Translations under genes and position numbers: made by a program
Assembly: GCA_031266315.1 (NCBI GenBank)
Contig: JAISBG010000448.1
Location: 1-8,872, forward strand
Reading direction: 5' to 3'
Source of the DNA: Planctomycetaceae bacterium
GTDB taxonomy: Bacteria; Planctomycetota; Planctomycetia; Pirellulales; Thermoguttaceae
Length of the DNA stretch: 8,872 nucleotides
Notes under the pieces: generated by a model
The model's database searches: none
Seen by the model: the letters and a program-made list of their open reading frames with translations, nothing else
Told to the model about the DNA's origin: nothing
Shown: positions 1 through 6,972 of the stretch, piece after piece
Layout: every line of letters starts with the position of its first letter
Position numbering within the stretch: position 1 is the first letter of the stretch

Positions 1-60
1 AACTCACACAGTATATCTGTGTTCATCGTCCAAATCTGTGTGCTAAAAATGAAATTGCTG
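1..60. repeat. degenerate ATCTGTGT-type intergenic repeat
   Basis: The octamer ATCTGTGT occurs at 15-22 and again at 35-42, 20 bases apart, followed by a CTAAAAA-like run. A small CACAG/CTGTG inverted pair (about 7-19) overlaps the first copy. The wording resembles the degenerate 'ATCTGTGTTCATCTGTG' intergenic repeats recalled from planctomycete and other environmental genomes; that resemblance is from memory. Two frames are open across this stretch (stops at 112-114 and 117-119), but neither gives a recognisable protein end, so I treat it as non-coding. Confidence 0.3.
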
Positions 61-109
61 TTAGACGACTCCGCAATCTTATTGGGACTACTACCATTTG
101 CTTTTGGGT

Positions 110-120
110 TATAATATAAT
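110..120 (+). promoter_or_regulatory. candidate -10 box(es) upstream of pgi
   Basis: Two overlapping perfect TATAAT hexamers lie at 110-115 and 115-120, 65-75 bases before the pgi start. No good TTGACA-like -35 box sits at 16-18 bases; the nearest TTGGGA (82-87) is 22 bases from the first hexamer. Read as a sigma70-type -10 element with a weak or absent -35. It would give a 5' leader of roughly 60 bases. Confidence 0.35.
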
Positions 121-184
121 GCGATGTTATTCTGCATGAGCAGGGATATTTTTTTCCGACCATTTAATCATATCATTTAATCCA

Positions 185-1828
185 ATGTCTAATTTAACCC
201 AATCCGCTGCATGGGCGGCGTTGCAAAAACATCGGCAAGTTATTGAAACAATTACGATGCGGGAAATTTTCGCCGAAAATCCGAAACGGTTTGAGAAATA
301 TTCCATTTTGTTCGGAGACAGTATTTTATTTGATTATTCGAAAAACCGAATCACCAATGAAACTCTTAACCTCTTAATCAATTTGGCAAAAGAAACAAAA
401 GTTGCGGAATTTCAACAAAAGATGTTTTCCGGTGAGAAGATTAATATTACAGAAAAACGTGCCGTATTGCATACGGCGTTGCGTAACCGTTCAAACCAAC
501 CGGTTTTTGTGGACGGTATAGATGTTATGCCGGACATCAACACCGTATTGGAAAAAATGAAAAATTTTTCAATACAAATTCTCGAAGGCAATTGGAAAGG
601 TTACACCGGTAAACCAATTACCGATGTGGTAAATATTGGCATCGGCGGTTCCGATCTGGGATCTGTTATGGTTACAGAATCGTTGAAACCTTATAAAACA
701 CGCCTTAATATTCATTTCGTTTCAAATATTGACGGAACACATATTGCCGAAACGCTCAAAAAACTTAATCAGGAAACGACCTTGTTTATTATTGCATCGA
801 AAACATTTACGACTCAAGAAACAATGACCAACGCGGAATCCGCCAGAAAATGGTTTCTCACGGGTCAGGGAAGTCAGACTTCTGATGTGGCAAAACATTT
901 TGTTGCGATTTCGACAAACCGCCCAAAAGTTGAAGCATTTGGTATTGATCCAGCCAACATGTTTGTGTTTTGGGATTGGGTTGGCGGACGTTATTCGCTT
1001 TGGTCGGCAATTGGATTATCGATTGTGCTGGCGGTTGGTTACGACAATTTTGAAGCACTTCTGACCGGAGCCTTCGAAGCCGATGAACATTTTCGTAATA
1101 CTCCGTTTGAACAGAATATTCCTGTTTTGATGGCGTTACTGGGTATTTGGTACAATAATTTTTGGGATGCGGACAGTCAGGCGATTTTGCCGTATGATCA
1201 ATCCATGCATCGTTTCGCCGCCTATTTTCAACAGGGCGACATGGAAAGTAACGGTAAAAGTATTGACCGCAACAACCATGCTGTTGATTATTCGACTGGT
1301 ACAATTATTTGGGGAGAACCGGGAACGAATGGTCAACATGCTTTTTATCAATTGATTCATCAAGGAACGAAATTAATTCCTTGTGATTTTCTGGCTCCGG
1401 TTCAATCGCAGAATCCAATCGGCGATCATCACCCAAAACTTCTGGCAAATTTCCTAGCACAGACGGAAGCCTTAATGAAAGGACGAACATTTGAGGAAGC
1501 GGCGGAAGAGTTGCGAAAATCAGGGTTGCCGGAAGATGAAGTGTTACGGCTTGCTCCGTCGAAAGTTTTTCCGGGCAACCGCCCAACCAACTCGTTCTTC
1601 TTCAAAAAACTAACACCGAAAACACTTGGTTCATTGATTGCGTTTTATGAACACAAAATTTTCGTGCAAGGTATTATTTGGAACATTAACTCGTTTGACC
1701 AAATGGGAGTCGAACTCGGTAAACAACTTGCCGGCGTGGTATTGCCGGAATTGCTAAATGACCAAACCGTTACATCACACGATTCCTCAACCAACGGCTT
1801 AATCGCATTTTACAAGAAAAATAAATAG
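185..1828 (+). CDS. pgi: glucose-6-phosphate isomerase
   Basis: Cytoplasmic enzyme interconverting glucose 6-phosphate and fructose 6-phosphate in glycolysis/gluconeogenesis. The 547-residue length matches the bacterial/eukaryotic PGI family (the E. coli enzyme is 549). Visible hallmarks: the sugar-phosphate-binding stretch [11 protein letters not shown] near residue 150, the signature [12 protein letters not shown] around 264-275, the catalytic glutamate in GDMESNGKS (E354), the ring-opening histidine in NGQHAFYQ (H385), and the C-terminal signature [10 protein letters not shown] with catalytic lysine K513. These residues fall within one position of E. coli E355, H386 and K514. The end, [10 protein letters not shown]...YKKNK, is also typical. 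The ATG at 185 has no Shine-Dalgarno, which is common in planctomycetes; family alignment supports it as the start. The gene stands alone, 280 bases from the next start and separated from it by an inverted-repeat element. It ends with TAG and shows no sign of damage. Confidence 0.98.
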   Translation: MSNLTQSAAWAALQKHRQVIETITMREIFAENPKRFEKYSILFGDSILFDYSKNRITNETLNLLINLAKETKVAEFQQKMFSGEKINITEKRAVLHTALRNRSNQPVFVDGIDVMPDINTVLEKMKNFSIQILEGNWKGYTGKPITDVVNIGIGGSDLGSVMVTESLKPYKTRLNIHFVSNIDGTHIAETLKKLNQETTLFIIASKTFTTQETMTNAESARKWFLTGQGSQTSDVAKHFVAISTNRPKVEAFGIDPANMFVFWDWVGGRYSLWSAIGLSIVLAVGYDNFEALLTGAFEADEHFRNTPFEQNIPVLMALLGIWYNNFWDADSQAILPYDQSMHRFAAYFQQGDMESNGKSIDRNNHAVDYSTGTIIWGEPGTNGQHAFYQLIHQGTKLIPCDFLAPVQSQNPIGDHHPKLLANFLAQTEALMKGRTFEEAAEELRKSGLPEDEVLRLAPSKVFPGNRPTNSFFFKKLTPKTLGSLIAFYEHKIFVQGIIWNINSFDQMGVELGKQLAGVVLPELLNDQTVTSHDSSTNGLIAFYKKNK

Positions 1829-1859
1829 ATCAAAAAACAGAACACGGCGTACTATAAAA

Positions 1860-2048
1860 TAAGCAATCAATAAGGTGGGCAACCTTTTGCTAAAAGGTTG
1901 CGTCGGCAAAGCCGACAGTGAATCAGATTAACGATGATAATTGGTGTTCCTAATGTTTTGGCAAATAATTTCCGTCTGCAAACAGAGGCAAAGTCGGCTT
2001 TGCCGACGCGACCTTTCAGCGAAAGGTTGCCCACCTTATGTTTGCTTA
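1860..2048. repeat. BIME/MITE-like inverted repeat with four hairpins
   Basis: Two 47-base arms, 1870-1916 and 1993-2039, are reverse complements with only three mismatches, separated by a 76-base spacer. Homology continues outward with one gap (TAAGCAA at 1860-1866 against TTGCTTA at 2042-2048). Each arm itself folds into two hairpins: a 10-bp stem with 3-base loop (1879-1901; 2008-2030) and a 6-bp stem with 3-base loop (1902-1916; 1993-2007). Two of the three arm differences are a paired T-A to C-G swap inside the 10-bp stem and the third makes a G-U pair, so both copies keep the fold. This resembles two REP units in inverted orientation, or a small non-autonomous palindromic element. It lies between pgi and the next gene and could also end or process transcripts. 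Confidence 0.75.
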
Positions 2049-2108
2049 CTTTTACAAATTTTTAATAAAAATTCCACTAAAATATTACAAAAAATTTTTC
2101 AAAAAAAG

Positions 2109-4526
2109 ATGTTACGAATTATTTCTCTATTTTTTGGTGTTCTTTGTTTTATTGAAACGATGAACGTTGTTGTTACGGTTACTGCCGGCGAATCCGACCG
2201 GCTTGAAAATTATTACGCGAAAGCAATTCCCGCAGCAGAAGGATTTGCCAAACGTCTCGTCAAAGAAGGGAAGGCGGAACCATGGGCGAATCTTGGTGTT
2301 CGTTCTCTGGTTGACCTGTGTTATCTTCTTGCGTCGGCGAATGTTGATTTGCCGGAAGGTAAACGTCCGTCATTGGAACCGGTTATTCCGTTACTGAAAC
2401 TTGTAGAGGAAATGCAAGACAGGAATCCTGAAAGCCGGACATTCGGCAACTTCCGGTGGTATTGGAGAACGCCGGAAGTTACCGATCAAAACGCGGTTGA
2501 ATTTGTTGCCTCTCACACAATTCCTGTCTGGTTCGAAGCACGCGATAAACTGCCGCCGGAAGCCCGACTAATTCTTGCACGGATATTGCGGCGTTCTGTT
2601 GACGGTTGTTTGAAACACCGTGTTCGTTCCGATTATACGAATATCGCTATTTATAATTTTGTTCATCTTATTATTCTTGGACAGATTTTTGATCGTCCCG
2701 ACGCTGTTCTGGAAGGGGAACGGCGTTTGCAACTCTTTCTACAGAATGTTTGGGATCATGGAATTTGTGAATACAACAGTCCGACTTATTATGCCGTTGA
2801 CATTGACGCGCTGCAACTCGGATTTCGTTACATTAAAAGTTCTTCAACAAAACGGTCAATTCAAAAGTTGCTTGACCTTTTCTGGACGGATTTAGCCCTG
2901 AATTGGTATCAACCGTCGTTACGTCATGCCGGAGCGCAAAGCCGGACGTACAATTATCTTTACGGAGTTGCCGGAACAACACGGTTTTTCGATTTCGCCG
3001 GTCTTGCTCCAACCGATAACAGTATCAAAAATCCTGAATATCTCAATTCGTTTCACGCTGTTTATAAACCTGATACAAAAATTCTTGAACGGAATCAACA
3101 ATATCCTCGTCTTATTGCTCGGCGTTGGGGAGCCGGACAAGGGCAATGGGCAACCTCTTATATTTTGAACGATATTGCGCTTGGTTCTGCCGGAGCCGCT
3201 TATCGGGGAGCCAGACAAAATATGGTTTTGACTGTTGATTTGGCGGATGTTGACGGATTACCCAAAGAACCGCCAAAATTCCAGCCGCGTAATTATTTCA
3301 TTGCCGACGGTCGTGAAGACCCTTACGGCACTAATCGTTACCCAACTTCCAACGCCGGTCACGAAAAAGCACTTCACGCAGAAGCGTTTTGGTTTGGCGC
3401 GCAACGTACTACCGATGCACTTGGAATTGTTGTTTATACGCCGGAAACACTGAATGATCCCGTGTTGACCAATGTTCAATCTCATTTCGTTTTCCGAAAA
3501 CCGGAAACGATTTTTCTTAACAATAATCCCATCGACTTGTCCGACAAACCCATTGAAGCTGGAAGTAATCCGATTGTTTTTCGCTACGGAAATAAAGCGT
3601 TCGGGATTCGTGTTCTCTGGACACGGGATAAAGACGGTAAGTCTCCGAAAGCATTTTTAGTGAACGACGGCAACAAACATGGAGTTTATCGGTTGACCAT
3701 TGATCATTGGGCGAAAGATGTTCCGGTTTCCTACAACGGTCTCACCGCACCACCCGGAGCCGCTTTTTGGGTTCGGATCGGTTCACAACTTGATACCGCT
3801 GAAAAATTCAATACATGGCGTAAAAATTTCGCGGAAGCACCGGTCGAAAAACTGGATATTCAAAACAATAATATTGCAATTCAGGTTACCGGAACCGACG
3901 GTTCTGTTTCAGCAATTGGTACGGAATTGGCAACACCGTTATTCCATATTGTTACGGAACCGCCGGAACCAAACGGGATTCTAACATTGGACGGTAACGA
4001 TTTAGGACGACCAATTTTGGAACAAATTCCCATGATTACCGATTTTGTTAAACGAAAAAACGAATTAAAATCTATTCCGCTGGAATCAACCGGAACCTAT
4101 TGGGAAGCGGAAAACGGTTTCTGTTTCTCAAATTTTTTAATTGAAATAAATCAGGAAGCCTCCGGTGACAAAGCGGTTCGGGTCAACGGCGATGTGTTCT
4201 GGTTGTTGGATGTTAAGCAGGCTGGCAACTATTATCTTTGGGCTCGTGTTTCTGCAATTGATCCTGAACATGATTCCTTTATGATTGACTGGGCAAAACA
4301 GGTTCACAACGAACTTCATCTTCCCAAAGGAACCGGCGGCGCGTGGCATATTGGAGCCGGACCGGATTGGCGTTGGATTCCGCTGAAATTGGAAAACGAA
4401 AAACCGATTGTTCCCTTAAAACTGGAACCGGGAATTTGGCGGCTTGCTCTCCGTCCGCGCGAACTGGACGGTCTCGTTGACCGTTTTTTCCTCACAACCG
4501 ACCCCAACACCAAACCCAAACCATAA
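2109..4526 (+). CDS. secreted alpha/alpha-toroid polysaccharide-lyase-like protein with C-terminal CBM-like domain
   Basis: An 805-residue exported protein with no exact family recognised. The frame is open from an ATG at 1941, but that 56-residue extension is read through the right arm of the inverted repeat and is basic and cysteine-rich. The ATG at 2109 instead gives a normal signal peptide (MLR, hydrophobic IISLFFGVLCFI, probable cleavage near VTA/GES at 24-28). No clear Shine-Dalgarno precedes either start. Residues about 30-330 are helix-rich, with EYNSPTYY (221-228) and GAQSRTYNYLYG (R279, Y281), motifs that recall (alpha/alpha)6-toroid or heparinase II/III-like lyases. About 340-640 looks beta-rich, like the sandwich that follows such toroids. 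The tail from about 663 (YWEAENG, GNYYLWARV, a terminal DRFFLTTDP) resembles a galactose-binding/CBM6-35-type domain. The inferred role is binding and cleaving an acidic polysaccharide in the periplasm or outside the cell. The substrate is unknown and the catalytic residues are unproven. Confidence 0.7.
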   Translation: MLRIISLFFGVLCFIETMNVVVTVTAGESDRLENYYAKAIPAAEGFAKRLVKEGKAEPWANLGVRSLVDLCYLLASANVDLPEGKRPSLEPVIPLLKLVEEMQDRNPESRTFGNFRWYWRTPEVTDQNAVEFVASHTIPVWFEARDKLPPEARLILARILRRSVDGCLKHRVRSDYTNIAIYNFVHLIILGQIFDRPDAVLEGERRLQLFLQNVWDHGICEYNSPTYYAVDIDALQLGFRYIKSSSTKRSIQKLLDLFWTDLALNWYQPSLRHAGAQSRTYNYLYGVAGTTRFFDFAGLAPTDNSIKNPEYLNSFHAVYKPDTKILERNQQYPRLIARRWGAGQGQWATSYILNDIALGSAGAAYRGARQNMVLTVDLADVDGLPKEPPKFQPRNYFIADGREDPYGTNRYPTSNAGHEKALHAEAFWFGAQRTTDALGIVVYTPETLNDPVLTNVQSHFVFRKPETIFLNNNPIDLSDKPIEAGSNPIVFRYGNKAFGIRVLWTRDKDGKSPKAFLVNDGNKHGVYRLTIDHWAKDVPVSYNGLTAPPGAAFWVRIGSQLDTAEKFNTWRKNFAEAPVEKLDIQNNNIAIQVTGTDGSVSAIGTELATPLFHIVTEPPEPNGILTLDGNDLGRPILEQIPMITDFVKRKNELKSIPLESTGTYWEAENGFCFSNFLIEINQEASGDKAVRVNGDVFWLLDVKQAGNYYLWARVSAIDPEHDSFMIDWAKQVHNELHLPKGTGGAWHIGAGPDWRWIPLKLENEKPIVPLKLEPGIWRLALRPRELDGLVDRFFLTTDPNTKPKP

Positions 4527-4552
4527 TACATTACAAATATAAAATGAAAGGT

Positions 4553-4588
4553 AACTGTCTATTTTGTTTATGGGTTCCCTAGACAGTT
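4553..4588. terminator. hairpin between convergent genes, possible bidirectional terminator
   Basis: AACTGTCTA at 4553-4561 pairs perfectly with TAGACAGTT at 4580-4588 (9 bp, 18-base loop). It starts 27 bases after the stop of the secreted-protein gene and also lies beyond the end of the minus-strand remnant. Neither side carries a clean U tract, so a factor-independent terminator is only a guess. The loop holds GGGTTCCC, which is itself nearly self-complementary. Confidence 0.4.
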
Positions 4589-4629
4589 CGTTTATACTTT
4601 AAAAATATTTCGTTCTGAAAATGTATTAG

Positions 4630-4889
4630 TTAAAATTGCAATAAATAAACGCCCCAAGTATCGTGGTTTCCATTGGAACAGTTAGCAGGTTTTTCACGAG
4701 GTGCTATCGCTTGTTTTGCATCGGACTCTATGATGATCAAATCGCTACTCTTTCGTCAGAACCAGACACGTTCGCTCCGCGTACTATTGACAGCGGACTG
4801 ACGGCGAACATTCCCAATGTTCCAACACTCGTCACTTTGAGAAAATCACGCCGCGAGGAAAATTTTTGCTTTTTTTGTTCTAAGGTCAT
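4630..4889 (-). pseudogene. decayed remnant of a Tat-exported Gfo/Idh/MocA-type oxidoreductase gene
   Basis: Reading the minus strand from an ATG at 4889, preceded by a good Shine-Dalgarno (AAGGA at 4900-4896, 6-base spacing), gives a 50-codon frame ending in TGA at 4739-4737. It contains SSRRDFLK (a textbook twin-arginine motif), a hydrophobic stretch VGTLGMFAVSPLSIV, then RGANVSGSDERVAI. In planctomycetes this wording normally leads straight into the Rossmann strand of a Gfo/Idh/MocA oxidoreductase ('GSD-IRVALIGCGGRG'). Here the frame dies at exactly that point. A shifted frame then stays open to a TAA at 4632-4630 and ends with PREKPANCSNGNHDTW, which I cannot assign. The remnant lies 64 bases downstream of the lipoprotein gene on the same strand. 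An intact family member is encoded at 8395-7019. The most likely explanation is internal deletion of about 90% of the gene; a short exported peptide gene is the alternative. Confidence 0.55.
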
Positions 4890-4953
4890 TCTCTTTCCTT
4901 TCGGATTTTTGAGTTATTATTTGTTACGTTTTGTGTAACGACAAAATCAATTT

Positions 4954-5502
4954 TTATTTTAATTTTCGTCGCACAGGTTTTCCCACGTCAATCTTAAATG
5001 TACTTTTATCTGGAGTAATCTCGGCGGAAAGCGGGGAAGTCTGAAAATCGGAGAATTGTTCTTCTACTAATTCAAAAGTGTTTTCTTCGATTTGCTTTCT
5101 GATTCGGGCATATTCTTGAGGTTGTTCACTTTCGGAAATTTCGTTCAATAAAGTAGAATCAGGTGATTCGGTTTTTCTGACCGTCATTTTATAGGTTCCC
5201 AACGGTACACCATTAAATTGACCATTGGTTCTGAGGTTGACAATACCGTTTTGATTTGTGAGACCTCCTGCTGTCCATTTCGAGGCAGGATTCTCATTGA
5301 TCATAAACACTACTGCATCAGGAAGTGGTTTGTCCTCTTGCGTAATGGTCATTGAGACGGAATACAATTTCGGCAAGTCAGGCGGCAACGACTGTCCACA
5401 GCCGGAACAAATCACGAGGACAACAAACAGCGATAATTGAAATAAAAATAATCGCATTACAAATCGTGAATTTGAATTATTGTTTTTAAAATGATTATTC
5501 AT
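4954..5502 (-). CDS. planctomycete-type lipoprotein with carboxypeptidase-regulatory-like domain
   Basis: A 182-residue predicted lipoprotein. The start at 5502 is supported by AGGA (5514-5511) eight bases upstream; a later in-frame ATG at 5457 gives a tighter signal peptide but lacks a ribosome site. A hydrophobic segment (FLFQLSLFVVLVI, about 18-31) runs into the lipobox CSGC with acylated Cys35. Residues about 45-110 (YSVSMTITQEDKPLPDAVV, then TNQNGIVNLRTNG and GVPLGTYKMTV) show the strand pattern of a carboxypeptidase regulatory-like/transthyretin-like domain. A charged, probably helical linker (EQPQEYARIRKQIEE) and the ending FKIDVGKPVRRKLK complete it. Small lipoproteins with this ending commonly accompany DUF1559 genes in Planctomycetes, and here the DUF1559 gene lies 173 bases upstream on the same strand. 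The function is unknown; a periplasmic-face or surface anchor is inferred. Confidence 0.8.
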   Translation of the reverse strand: MNNHFKNNNSNSRFVMRLFLFQLSLFVVLVICSGCGQSLPPDLPKLYSVSMTITQEDKPLPDAVVFMINENPASKWTAGGLTNQNGIVNLRTNGQFNGVPLGTYKMTVRKTESPDSTLLNEISESEQPQEYARIRKQIEENTFELVEEQFSDFQTSPLSAEITPDKSTFKIDVGKPVRRKLK

Positions 5503-5579
5503 TGTTATTTTCCTATGACAAGGGGTTAAAAAAATCCAAGAGATTAAAATTGTTAAGTAATTCCCGTTCTGGTAATAAC

Positions 5580-5613
5580 CCGCAGGATAGGCATTTCGTT
5601 ACCAATCCTGCGG
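5580..5613. other. hairpin between DUF1559 and lipoprotein genes
   Basis: CCGCAGGAT (5580-5588) pairs perfectly with ATCCTGCGG (5605-5613), a 9-bp GC-rich stem with a 16-base loop. It lies in the 173-base gap between the DUF1559 stop (5676) and the lipoprotein start (5502), on the presumed shared transcript. No U tract follows in the minus direction, so an mRNA-processing or stability element, or a partial attenuator, is more likely than a simple terminator. Confidence 0.5.
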
Positions 5614-5651
5614 ATGATGACTAAACGAAAAGACAACATGTTTTTGATGCA

Positions 5652-5666
5652 ATTATTATTATTATT
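5652..5666. repeat. (ATT)5 trinucleotide repeat
   Basis: Five perfect ATT units lie ten bases beyond the DUF1559 stop codon, in the 3' untranslated part of that gene. It is a simple repeat with no coding effect in the frames supported here. Confidence 0.6.
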
Positions 5667-5675
5667 AAAAATATG

Positions 5676-6641
5676 TCACGGAGACGACACTGTTTCTCCT
5701 CCGTTGACGGAACCCAATGCTCCCCAAACTCCAAAAGGACTCGGTCCCACAGTATCATTAGCAGCAGTTGGAGCTAATGCGGTACCGTTATACATCAAAC
5801 CATTGTTATCAATGTGATCGGAAATAAACCGCACAGAACCATCAAGAAAGAGTACATTGACTCCGCCCTTATGAAAACTGTTGGCGGTAAATATTCCCCA
5901 ACCATCATCGGCACCGTTAGCGCATTGAACACCGTTTGGTTGAATAACCGTACTAAATCCACTATTGGCAACGCGACCATCAGCAAACCAGTGACCGCGA
6001 TAAATAGCGGTTTCTTTACCAGAGGCAATCATACTGGAATCGCTTGAATCTCTGACAACATTAACACAGTTTGCCAATATTGTTGCTGAGCCAGTGTCAA
6101 AACTATTTGCCTTACTCACGCCTCCCTTGATAAGTCGTGAAACGGGTGTCGCTTTTTCGAGGGGAGTGAGAGATTCGCCCGCTGCTACCGTGTTGCTGGT
6201 ACCGTCCGTACAAGCGGCAACACTTTTCCATGTATGAGCGTTAAACGCCCCACGACTTCCGCATCGATAAATCGCACTGCTTGCGTCCTGTGACATTTCA
6301 CGCGATGAGAAACGATTATTACGTCCGTTATCACCATGACAAGCCATAATATTGGTACGGGCACCAGAATTACGCCCCGGTAAGCGACTGTTGGGGTCAG
6401 AAGGACAAATAATTGATGAAATCAACCCGCAAGTCGCTGAACGTAACAGAGCAATATTCGCTGCGGTAATGGACGCTGCCGCAAAAACTCCGTTTCGACC
6501 GCCTTCGGATTTCCCATTTTCATCGCATCCCCAATAGGGCATTGCATCCTCTAGCGAAGCAACCTGGACAATCGCGTCATATCGTGCCTGTTGTTCGAGA
6601 AAGGGCAAAATGACAGCGGTTGCACTCCAACATGTCGCCAT
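5676..6641 (-). CDS. DUF1559 C-terminal domain fragment
   Basis: A 321-codon frame, in the same phase as the N-terminal fragment and separated from it only by TGA and one Asn codon. It has the DUF1559 landmarks in order: WSATAVILPFLEQQARYDA near the start, CPSDPNSR, TNIMACHGDNGRNN, DGTSNTVAAGESLT, and the C-terminal HKGGVNVLFLDGSVRFISD followed by PSPFGVWGALGSVNGGE. It lacks the pilin-like helix and so has no export signal of its own. The ATG at 6641 is preceded by GGAGGA (6656-6651) at nine bases, so ribosomes ending at the TGA could restart here. Whether that happens, or the fragment is simply part of a broken gene, cannot be told from sequence. Confidence 0.65.
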   Translation of the reverse strand: MATCWSATAVILPFLEQQARYDAIVQVASLEDAMPYWGCDENGKSEGGRNGVFAAASITAANIALLRSATCGLISSIICPSDPNSRLPGRNSGARTNIMACHGDNGRNNRFSSREMSQDASSAIYRCGSRGAFNAHTWKSVAACTDGTSNTVAAGESLTPLEKATPVSRLIKGGVSKANSFDTGSATILANCVNVVRDSSDSSMIASGKETAIYRGHWFADGRVANSGFSTVIQPNGVQCANGADDGWGIFTANSFHKGGVNVLFLDGSVRFISDHIDNNGLMYNGTALAPTAANDTVGPSPFGVWGALGSVNGGETVSSP

Positions 6642-6644
6642 ATT

Positions 6645-6926
6645 TCACCGTCCTCCATTCGGTCCAACTACTCCGTTGGATCCGGTATCTGTACCGTTAA
6701 ACCATGAACCCGGACGGGTATTGTTCATAGATGCGGTTGCGGATGGGAATGAATCGTGATTGATGTGGTAATTGTGAATCCCGATTCCCCATTGTTTAAA
6801 ATTGTTCACACACTGCATTCGCCTTGCGGCTTCCCGTGCCGCCTGAACTGCAGGTAACAGCAATGCAATCAAAACACCGATGATTGCAATGACGACTAAC
6901 AACTCGACACGGGTTAATGCCAGCAT
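6645..6926 (-). CDS. DUF1559 N-terminal fragment (prepilin-like helix)
   Basis: A 93-codon piece from the internal ATG at 6926 to TGA at 6645. It carries the type IV pilin-like N-terminus: [14 protein letters not shown] followed by [20 protein letters not shown], the almost invariant opening of DUF1559 proteins, then [17 protein letters not shown], the start of the globular domain. Compared with the usual G-F-T-L-V-E prepilin motif, the residue at -1 is Ala and +3 is Arg (A/LTRVE), although Glu at +5 is kept. If translation begins at 6926 rather than 6972, the only upstream ribosome-site candidate is the G run itself, six bases before the ATG. By itself this fragment would be a membrane helix with a truncated head. 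Confidence 0.6.
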   Translation of the reverse strand: MLALTRVELLVVIAIIGVLIALLLPAVQAAREAARRMQCVNNFKQWGIGIHNYHINHDSFPSATASMNNTRPGSWFNGTDTGSNGVVGPNGGR

Positions 6927-6932
6927 ACCTAG

Positions 6933-6945
6933 CCCCCCCCCCCCC
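6933..6945. repeat. 13-base homopolymer C (poly-G on the coding strand)
   Basis: Thirteen consecutive C on the plus strand lie inside the 5' coding part of the DUF1559 gene, between its Shine-Dalgarno-backed start (6972) and the pilin-like helix. The tract encodes a glycine run, and its length decides whether start and body are in frame: 12 or 15 in frame, 13 out of frame. No other homopolymer of this kind occurs in a coding region of the window. Confidence 0.9.
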
Positions 6946-6972
6946 GCCTATTTTAACAAAATTCATTTTCAT

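Larger units (their letters stand above)
5676..6972 (-). pseudogene. DUF1559 pseudopilin-like gene, interrupted by a poly-G frameshift and an in-frame TGA
   Basis: The whole locus read as one gene. The best start is the ATG at 6972, with AAGGA (6984-6980) seven bases upstream. It encodes [13 protein letters not shown], then enters a 13-G run (6945-6933) that shifts the frame, so translation ends at a TGA after 22 codons. With 12 or 15 G the frame would continue into the type IV pilin-like helix and on through the DUF1559 domain, about 430 residues, the usual size of this planctomycete family. A second break is the in-frame TGA at 6647-6645. All downstream codons remain intact and family-typical, so inactivation is recent, reversible, or an artefact. 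The gene follows the Gfo/Idh/MocA gene by 46 bases, which suggests co-transcription. The family is exported and is thought to be pseudopilin-related; its exact role is unknown. Confidence 0.75.

Noticed and set aside
1..119. 3' end of an upstream gene in plus frames 1 or 3
   Set aside because: Both frames are open but neither gives a recognisable C-terminus, and the first 50 bases consist of the ATCTGTGT-type repeat.
1860..2048. CRISPR array
   Set aside because: Only two repeat units, in inverted rather than direct orientation, with internal hairpins and no spacer series.
1941..2108. 56-codon N-terminal extension of the secreted-protein gene from an upstream ATG
   Set aside because: It is translated through the right arm of the inverted repeat, has a basic, Cys-rich composition, and would bury an otherwise normal signal peptide.
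4663..4938. Plus-strand 91-codon frame
   Set aside because: It is antisense to the better-supported Tat-signal remnant, which has a Shine-Dalgarno and a recognisable motif; the plus-strand product has no recognisable pattern.
5614..5817. Plus-strand 67-codon frame
   Set aside because: Mostly antisense to the conserved C-terminus of the DUF1559 gene.
6645..6647. TGA recoded as a sense codon (selenocysteine or code 4/25)
   Set aside because: The neighbouring Gfo/Idh/MocA gene uses TGA as a genuine stop at its family-typical end, and I saw no selenocysteine-insertion-like stem after the TGA.
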